Of a stretch of DNA of 9,945 nucleotides, positions 1-3,961 are shown in pieces. Each line of letters starts with the position of its first letter. The stretch's first letter is position 1. The position numbers and the translations under genes were made by a program. Source of the DNA: a bacterium (GTDB lineage: Bacteria > Latescibacterota > UBA2968). Below the pieces are notes generated by a model that did not search any database, was not told where the DNA came from, and saw only the letters and a list, made by a program, of their open reading frames with translations. The DNA lies in contig JAPUJS010000627.1 in assembly GCA_027296045.1 (NCBI GenBank), forward strand, positions 1-9,945, written 5' to 3'.

Positions 1-1
1 C

Positions 2-388
2 GGGCTGGGGATGTCGAATGGAGGTAAGATTTGGATGATTATTGATATCCCTTCGGTGATTATGATTGTGGGATTAACACTGGGAATTTCATGGCAGGCA
101 GGCACTCCGTTGAAGCTTGTGATCCGGTCTTTCTTTTGGTCAAATTTGACGGCAGAGGAAATCAAGATTGCTGCGAGTGGGTGGGCACAGGTGCGGACGT
201 TTGTGATGGTTGCCGGTGTTATCGGATCGTTTGTGGGGCTGGTGGTGTTGTTCAACCATGCCCAAGCGGCCGAACACTTTTTGCTGGGTGTTGCGACGGC
301 TGCGATTCCGATGTTTTATGCCGTGGTTCTTTCCTGTGGCCTTTTTTTGCCTTTGCAACGGCGGTTGGAGGCGCAGGTTCAGGGATAA
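2..388 (+). CDS. MotA/TolQ/ExbB-like proton-channel family protein, 5' end cut by window
   Basis: Small membrane protein related to the MotA/TolQ/ExbB channel family, whose members form proton-conducting stators in the inner membrane. The reading frame is open to the left edge. The first ATG is at 11, but it has no convincing ribosome site, and the IDIPSVIMIVG motif typical of MotA transmembrane segment 2 comes only about 12 residues later, so the real start probably lies upstream. After that segment comes a short polar stretch of roughly 30 residues. Then two hydrophobic segments resemble MotA TM3/TM4: a GVIGSFVGLVVLF segment, and one ending in FLPLQRRLE, which matches the conserved proline-containing end of MotA TM4. 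The large cytoplasmic domain that full MotA carries between TM2 and TM3 is missing. No MotB/ExbD partner is visible in the window, so it may not be a flagellar stator. A terminator follows at 417-451. Family assignment is fairly sure; function is unknown. Confidence 0.6.
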   Translation, partial: GLGMSNGGKIWMIIDIPSVIMIVGLTLGISWQAGTPLKLVIRSFFWSNLTAEEIKIAASGWAQVRTFVMVAGVIGSFVGLVVLFNHAQAAEHFLLGVATAAIPMFYAVVLSCGLFLPLQRRLEAQVQG

Positions 389-416
389 TTTGCTGGGTTG
401 AAATGAAGGTGGGACG

Positions 417-451
417 AAAGAGGCAGGGGCAAGAAGCTCCTGCCTCTTTTT
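417..451 (+). terminator. Rho-independent terminator after the MotA-like gene
   Basis: Arms GAGGCAGGGGC (420-430) and GCTCCTGCCTC (436-446) pair over 11 bp with one G-U, around an AAGAA loop. AAA before and TTT after extend the stem, and TTTTT (447-451) follows directly. The orientation ends the MotA-like gene. The minus-strand transporter also converges here, but on that strand the stem is followed by only three T, so termination in both directions is possible but weaker. Confidence 0.85.
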
Positions 452-531
452 AGTTGATGGTTTGTCGCAGGCAGGCTTTGGTGGAATTTCCGTAGCTTTT
501 GACGAGTGTGAGCGAGGCGGCTGGGGTTCTC

Positions 532-2748
532 TCAGATCAGGTGTCCGGCAAACTCTCCGGCATTGCGAATGAAAATGGTGGTTCGGAATCCGCCGGCCAG
601 TTCGGTTAGCCACCGGGCATATTCGGCCTCGGTGCCGGAGCTGGGGTCTTTCAGGCCCAGGAAGACTACATCGGTCTCCTGGCTGTGGGCGTGCATCACT
701 TCGGAAAAGGTCTGATCGGGGGGCTTGACAATGATCTCGGTCTCGGCCTGGATGCGGGCTTCGGGAATCAGGGCGGAGAGGCTGGCGGCTTTTTCTTCGC
801 GCTCCTGTTCGCTGTCGGCGATGGAACGGACCACGATTTTGGCGTCGGTCCACTCCGGGTTGAGGCTAAGCAGGTAGGCAAGCAGGAGCATCAAATCGCC
901 GTTGTTTTCCAGGCCCCCCCACCAGACCACGATACGTTTCTCCTGACCGGGTTCGAAGGCCCAGTTGAGGCGGGCGATAATAGTGCTTTTGCCTGCTCTT
1001 GATAAGGCCCGCATAATGCGCAATACGGACTCCAGCCGGTCGGGTTTTTCCGGCCAGCCGAACATCACAGTGTTGGATTTCAGGCCGGCGATGCCGTGGG
1101 CCTGGGCAATGTCGATGACGCCGTTTTCAAAATCGGGTACGACATTGATCTGGCTGAAGGCGAGCATGCCTTCTTCGGCGAGGATCCGGTCCATGTCCTG
1201 TCGCTGGCGTTCGATGTCCACATATTCCTGCTTGAGGTCGCCCACGAGGATGTGACAGGCGGTGACTATGCCCCTATTTTGGTTGAACCAGCCCGCCAGG
1301 CGCACCAGGCCGAGGCGTTTGCCCGGGTGGCCGGAGAACACGAGGATGTGGGGGCGCCAGTTGCGCGGATCACTGGCGTAGTTTCTCAACTGGAGGAGGG
1401 CGAAGCGGGCCAGGGAGACCCAGATTCCGGCGCGTACATCGCCCCAGCGTGTTCGCATCGCCTTCCGGCGCAGGTAGAGGTACAGGGCACTTTCCAGGAG
1501 GATGGCGATACCACATGCGAAGGGGCTGATGAGAAACATGACGGCCACCGCACCCAGGGATCCGAGCAGGGAAATGTACCACGGGACGTTGATAGTGGGC
1601 CGGAAGGAGGGGTCACCGGTCAATTTTTCAATGGCGGCGCTCAGGTTGACGGTGACGTAAAGGGTGAGGAAAAGGATGGTCACAAACTGGGCCACAGTGT
1701 TGAGGCCCCCAAGGGCGACGGCAGTAAGGGCGAGGGCCCCGCTGGCCCAGGTGGCCAGGGTGGGCTGGCCGGTTTTGGAGAGGCGCGAGAAGGCCCGGGG
1801 TGCCAGACCGTCGCTGGCGAGGGCCTGCAGCACACGGGGGCCCCCAAGGACGCTCCCGAAGGCGGACGAGAGGATGGCACCCCAGACGCCGGGGTAAACC
1901 AGCCAGGCGCCCAGAACGGCCACCTGGACCCAGATGATGCCGGGCTGGGCCAAATCCTCAAAGGTAACGTGGTTGGAGACGCTCAGGAGGATGGGGATGA
2001 GGAGATAGGTGAGGGTGCCGGTCATGACGGCCAGGAGGGTACCTTTGGGGATGGAGCGCCTGGGATCTTCCAGGTCTCCACTCATGCCAATGCCGGCGGT
2101 GAACCCGGTCACGGCCGGGAAAAAGACGGCAAAGACATACCAGAATCCTTCGGGAGCGGTTCGGTAGGTGGCGGTCCATTCGGGGGTGTGGAACCCACCG
2201 GTGAGGACGCCGATGACCAGGGCCAGGAAGGACAATCCCACGGCCGCCATAATCGGAATTTGAAGTTTGAGGGCCAGGGAGGCGCTTTTGCCGGACACGG
2301 CGGTGATGACCACGATGATGCCGGCGGCGAGGAGCTGAACGATATGGCCGGGTACGGGATCTGGCCAGAAGGAGAGGATGGATTCGACCAGTCCGAAGCT
2401 GTAGAAGGTGATGCTTAAGGTGCGGCAGAGGAAAAGCGGGATGCCGATGGCCCCGCCCAATTCCAGGCCCAGGCTGTGGGAGATCAGGTAGTATTCGCCG
2501 CCCACACCCACGCGCATGTTGGTGGCCACGGCCGAGGCGCTCAGGGCGGTGATGAGGGTGATGGAGCTGGCCAGCAGGACGATGAAGAGGGTGATGGGCA
2601 ATCCTACATTGCCGACGATCCAGCCGAAGCGCAGGTACATGATCAGGCCGAGGATGGTCAACACGCTGGGGGTGTAGACGCCCAGGAAGGTGCCAAACTT
2701 GGGGGCGGCCTGTGGCCCGGATTCGGTGTTTGTGACGTCTGTGGCCAT
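532..2748 (-). CDS. Cation-chloride cotransporter-like (SLC12-type) APC-superfamily transporter
   Basis: Integral membrane transporter of 738 aa. Residues ~25-425 contain about twelve hydrophobic segments. The first (VYTPSVLTILGLIMYLRFGW, ~24-43) corresponds to TM1 of NKCC/KCC proteins. The family hallmark follows at ~209-237: FFPAVTGFTAGIGMSGDLED, then PRRSIPKGTL. Residues ~430-738 form a soluble cytoplasmic domain starting near NWRPHILVFSG and including NTVMFGW (559-565), both typical of the C-terminal regulatory domain of eukaryotic and bacterial CCC proteins. The best-known family members couple Cl- to Na+ and/or K+, but many bacterial members are annotated only as amino-acid permeases, so the substrate is not fixed by sequence. 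The start is supported by a GGAAAG ribosome site about 9 nt upstream. It lies 18 bp behind the carbonic-anhydrase-like gene and is almost certainly cotranscribed with it, which raises the possibility of bicarbonate-linked transport. Family call is strong; substrate is inference. Confidence 0.85.
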   Translation of the reverse strand: MATDVTNTESGPQAAPKFGTFLGVYTPSVLTILGLIMYLRFGWIVGNVGLPITLFIVLLASSITLITALSASAVATNMRVGVGGEYYLISHSLGLELGGAIGIPLFLCRTLSITFYSFGLVESILSFWPDPVPGHIVQLLAAGIIVVITAVSGKSASLALKLQIPIMAAVGLSFLALVIGVLTGGFHTPEWTATYRTAPEGFWYVFAVFFPAVTGFTAGIGMSGDLEDPRRSIPKGTLLAVMTGTLTYLLIPILLSVSNHVTFEDLAQPGIIWVQVAVLGAWLVYPGVWGAILSSAFGSVLGGPRVLQALASDGLAPRAFSRLSKTGQPTLATWASGALALTAVALGGLNTVAQFVTILFLTLYVTVNLSAAIEKLTGDPSFRPTINVPWYISLLGSLGAVAVMFLISPFACGIAILLESALYLYLRRKAMRTRWGDVRAGIWVSLARFALLQLRNYASDPRNWRPHILVFSGHPGKRLGLVRLAGWFNQNRGIVTACHILVGDLKQEYVDIERQRQDMDRILAEEGMLAFSQINVVPDFENGVIDIAQAHGIAGLKSNTVMFGWPEKPDRLESVLRIMRALSRAGKSTIIARLNWAFEPGQEKRIVVWWGGLENNGDLMLLLAYLLSLNPEWTDAKIVVRSIADSEQEREEKAASLSALIPEARIQAETEIIVKPPDQTFSEVMHAHSQETDVVFLGLKDPSSGTEAEYARWLTELAGGFRTTIFIRNAGEFAGHLI

Positions 2749-2766
2749 ACGTGTTTCTTTCCGAAA

Positions 2767-3159
2767 TCAGGCTTCAGAAACGCGGTGTACATGCCAGTGT
2801 TCATCGACCCACAGACCCAGGATGCTCATTTCGTCTCCGATATGTGATCTTAAGGTTCCAACGGCATGTCTGATCTGTGCGATATGCTCGTTTTCGTTCG
2901 CCGGGTTGGCCGCACAATCGTAATGCCCCACAATGCCCAGCACCTTTGAGCCGTGTTTTGTGGCAGAGATATTTACTTTCTCGAGGGCTGCTGCTATGGT
3001 TGTCTGGTCTTGATTGTTGGAGAATAAGCGATTTGGTCCCGGTTCTGTGATGGTATCCACATAGTCCAGGCCGAAGGCCGCTTTGAGATAGTCGTTCACA
3101 GGTGTTTGGACCCGGCCATCGATGCAATTGATGACGGTTCCAAATTTTCCGGCACTCAT
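2767..3159 (-). CDS. Small beta-type carbonic anhydrase-like protein
   Basis: Predicted soluble zinc protein of 130 aa. It carries the beta-carbonic-anhydrase active-site pattern: C-x-D-x-R as CIDGR (Cys12, Asp14, Arg16) and H-x2-C as GHYDC (His79, Cys82). These supply the Cys-His-Cys zinc ligands and the Asp-Arg dyad used in CO2 hydration. It is shorter than classical beta-CAs (about 200 aa), which fits the group of short putative carbonic anhydrases in Pfam (Pro_CA_2 type, from memory). The frame extends 23 codons further upstream, but the ATG at 3159 is preferred. It is preceded by GGAGGA at a 6-7 nt spacing, and MSAGKFGTVINCIDGR is how such proteins normally begin. It is the first gene of a two-gene operon with the CCC-like transporter 18 bp downstream. 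Zinc binding is well supported; enzymatic activity is inferred from the family. Confidence 0.8.
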   Translation of the reverse strand: MSAGKFGTVINCIDGRVQTPVNDYLKAAFGLDYVDTITEPGPNRLFSNNQDQTTIAAALEKVNISATKHGSKVLGIVGHYDCAANPANENEHIAQIRHAVGTLRSHIGDEMSILGLWVDEHWHVHRVSEA

Positions 3160-3165
3160 CTGGAT

Positions 3166-3171
3166 TCCTCC
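3166..3171 (-). promoter_or_regulatory. Ribosome binding site deciding the carbonic anhydrase start
   Basis: GGAGGA on the minus strand sits 6 nt before the ATG at 3157-3159. The more upstream in-frame ATG at 3226-3228 has no comparable purine-rich site, so the shorter 130-aa protein is chosen. Confidence 0.75.
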
Positions 3172-3199
3172 GTCACAGACGGCGTGGTCAGGATGGGTA

Positions 3200-3228
3200 A
3201 AGATACTTACGCCCCGGACCCGCATCAA
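3200..3228 (-). promoter_or_regulatory. Candidate sigma-70-type promoter of the carbonic anhydrase/transporter operon
   Basis: On the minus strand, TTGATG (3228-3223) and TATCTT (3205-3200) are separated by 17 nt. Each hexamer matches the consensus at 4 of 6 positions. Transcription would begin near 3193, giving a leader of about 34 nt. This is a by-eye match only. Confidence 0.35.
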
Positions 3229-3280
3229 GGTAAAAGATGGAGATAAAAAAACGGGATCTTGTTTTTATGGCTGTCTTTCG

Positions 3281-3293
3281 CCCTAACTTAGGG
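3281..3293. repeat. Interrupted palindrome CCCTAA-C-TTAGGG
   Basis: A perfect 6-bp inverted repeat with a 1-nt centre lies in the divergent intergenic region, about 33 bp upstream of the -35 of the distal nrdA-side promoter. The one-base centre makes it more like a dimeric protein binding site than an RNA hairpin. No regulator is recognised. Confidence 0.3.
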
Positions 3294-3325
3294 GGATCAG
3301 GTTGATGATTTAATCGGGGTTTGGG

Positions 3326-3355
3326 TTGGACATCGGGTGTTTTCCTGAGTATAAT
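3326..3355 (+). promoter_or_regulatory. Candidate distal promoter reading towards nrdA
   Basis: TTGGAC (3326-3331) and a perfect TATAAT (3350-3355) are separated by 18 nt. Transcription would start around 3362, inside the interrupted palindrome GGGTC-T-GACCC (3361-3371), which could be an operator. A run of eight T follows at 3393-3400 without a convincing hairpin in front. The product would be a longer nrdA leader that bypasses the proximal NrdR-box promoter but still contains the riboswitch, or a short RNA. Apart from this promoter and the palindromes, nothing clear is seen in 3240-3490. Confidence 0.45.
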
Positions 3356-3360
3356 AACGT

Positions 3361-3371
3361 GGGTCTGACCC
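3361..3371. repeat. Interrupted palindrome GGGTC-T-GACCC at the predicted distal start site
   Basis: A 5-bp perfect inverted repeat with a 1-nt centre lies at the +1 position expected from the TATAAT at 3350-3355. The position suits a repressor operator. The binding protein is unknown. Confidence 0.3.
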
Positions 3372-3490
3372 TTAAGATTAGCTTGATTGAAGTTTTTTTT
3401 ATAGACTTTGAAAGCAACTTACAGAACCCTCATTTGCTCATTTTGGGCTAACTTACACTGTCTCAATAAATTGTGCGTTTTTTGGAGTTT

Positions 3491-3506
3491 ATGCCATATT
3501 CTGTAT
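3491..3506 (+). promoter_or_regulatory. Putative NrdR box 1
   Basis: ATGCCATATTCTGTAT compares with the NrdR consensus acaCwAtATaTwGtgt and keeps the central C-x-ATAT and TGT core. Alone it is a partial match (about 10 of 16). Its value comes from lying exactly 32 bp upstream of a better box, about three helical turns, which is the usual tandem spacing. It ends at the -35 hexamer. NrdR is a zinc/ATP-cone repressor of ribonucleotide reductase genes. Confidence 0.55.
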
Positions 3507-3534
3507 TGACTTTTTATTCAAACCACCATATATT
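3506..3534 (+). promoter_or_regulatory. Main nrdA promoter (sigma-70 type)
   Basis: TTGACT (3506-3511) and TATATT (3529-3534) are separated by exactly 17 nt, with 5 of 6 matches in each hexamer. The predicted start is about 3541, where the P1 stem of the cobalamin riboswitch begins, so the promoter and the RNA element fit together. The -10 lies inside NrdR box 2 and the -35 touches NrdR box 1, so NrdR binding would block RNA polymerase. Confidence 0.75.
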
Positions 3535-3538
3535 GTGC
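3523..3538 (+). promoter_or_regulatory. Putative NrdR box 2 overlapping the -10
   Basis: CCACCATATATTGTGC matches the NrdR consensus acaCwAtATaTwGtgt at about 13 of 16 positions, including the ATATAT centre and the GTG half. It covers the -10 hexamer of the main nrdA promoter and is paired with the box at 3491-3506 at a 32-bp pitch. The nrdR gene itself is not in the window. Confidence 0.7.
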
Positions 3539-3540
3539 TT

Positions 3541-3660
3541 GCTGCTGATTTGTAATACAAGCGGTGTTTCAGGGAATCCGGTGGAAGTCCGGGACTGCCC
3601 CGCAGCGGTGAGCAGAGGAGGAGGTTGGGCTCTGCGAGTCCGAGACCCTGACAGCAGTCC
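3541..3660 (+). promoter_or_regulatory. Cobalamin (B12) riboswitch aptamer in the nrdA leader
   Basis: The conserved core is plain. CAGGGAA (3569-3575) is followed by CCGGTGGAAGTCCGG, matching the GGUG-aAaUCC core. Then comes a CCCCGC element (3598-3603), and downstream the B12-box-like AGTCCGAGACCCTGAC (3637-3652). P1 can form between CTGCTG (3542-3547) and CAGCAG (3652-3657). A GGT/ACC pairing (3563-3565 with 3645-3647) fits P2, and GCAGAG/CTCTGC (3612-3617 with 3630-3635) fits P6. The aptamer begins at the predicted transcription start. Cobalamin riboswitches usually switch genes off when B12 is bound. Here the downstream gene is a B12-independent ribonucleotide reductase, as in Streptomyces nrdABS. 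The aptamer call is strong; which cobalamin form is sensed cannot be told. Confidence 0.92.
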
Positions 3661-3676
3661 ACACACCTTAGTGTGG
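3659..3676 (+). promoter_or_regulatory. Hairpin next to the aptamer, candidate kissing-loop (L13) partner of L5
   Basis: CCACAC (3659-3664) and GTGTGG (3671-3676) pair perfectly around the loop ACCTTA. Its CACC (3664-3667) is complementary to GGTG (3607-3610) in the L5 region of the aptamer, the type of loop-loop contact that cobalamin riboswitches use to pass ligand binding to the expression platform. An alternative partner is the TCACC at 3770-3774, in the loop side of a TTCGG/CCGAA hairpin (3760-3764 with 3773-3777). Confidence 0.4.
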
Positions 3677-3796
3677 CAAACGGCTGGAATGCACGAGGGG
3701 CGTTTGGGTCGAAACGGGGAAGCTGATCCGGCTGGCTGCGGTCTCCCCATTTCTGCAGCTTCGGATATCTCACCGAATGTTTCCCCCGGGTTTTTC

Positions 3797-3826
3797 CTTA
3801 GGTAAAACCTACTCCCTAAGATTTTT
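3797..3826 (+). terminator. Possible riboswitch-controlled terminator in the nrdA leader
   Basis: CTTAGG (3797-3802) and CCTAAG (3815-3820) form a 6-bp stem with a 12-nt loop, followed by ATTTTT. A competing AGG/CCT pairing lies inside it (3800-3802 with 3808-3810). The position, after the aptamer and before nrdA, suits a transcriptional expression platform. The stem is AT-rich and modest, so this is a candidate only. Confidence 0.35.
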
Positions 3827-3937
3827 CCTCATTTCAATCGATTTTTGCGTCAAAATCCCTTCGGGGTGAGTCGCCTTTCTGTCTCTAAATCTTGAACATT
3901 CGGCAGCACTGTCTCTGTCCGGATCCGTTCTTTTTTT

Positions 3938-3954
3938 CTCCTTTCCGGGAGGAG
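3938..3954 (+). promoter_or_regulatory. Shine-Dalgarno-sequestering hairpin before nrdA
   Basis: AGGAG (3950-3954) is the core of the nrdA ribosome binding site, 7 nt before the ATG. CTCCT (3938-3942) is its exact complement 7 nt upstream, so the site can fold into a 5-bp hairpin that hides it. This suits translational control by the upstream riboswitch, although no anti-sequestering strand was identified. Confidence 0.5.
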
Positions 3955-3961
3955 TTGTACT

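Noticed and set aside
91..453. 120-codon frame overlapping the MotA-like gene
   Set aside because: Cys/Gly-rich out-of-frame translation that continues through the terminator hairpin. It is a shadow of the real gene.
1096..2418. 440-codon open frame on the plus strand opposite the transporter gene
   Set aside because: Its translation is Gly/Asp/Glu-rich low-complexity sequence with no family resemblance. It is the codon-bias shadow of the transporter.
3160..3228. 23-codon N-terminal extension of the carbonic-anhydrase-like protein
   Set aside because: The inner ATG at 3159 has a strong GGAGGA site, while the extension has none, is not typical for the family and overlaps the candidate promoter.
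3473..3805. 110-codon plus-strand frame in the nrdA leader
   Set aside because: It runs through the -10, the riboswitch aptamer and its hairpins. The translation has no family features and no ribosome site precedes it.
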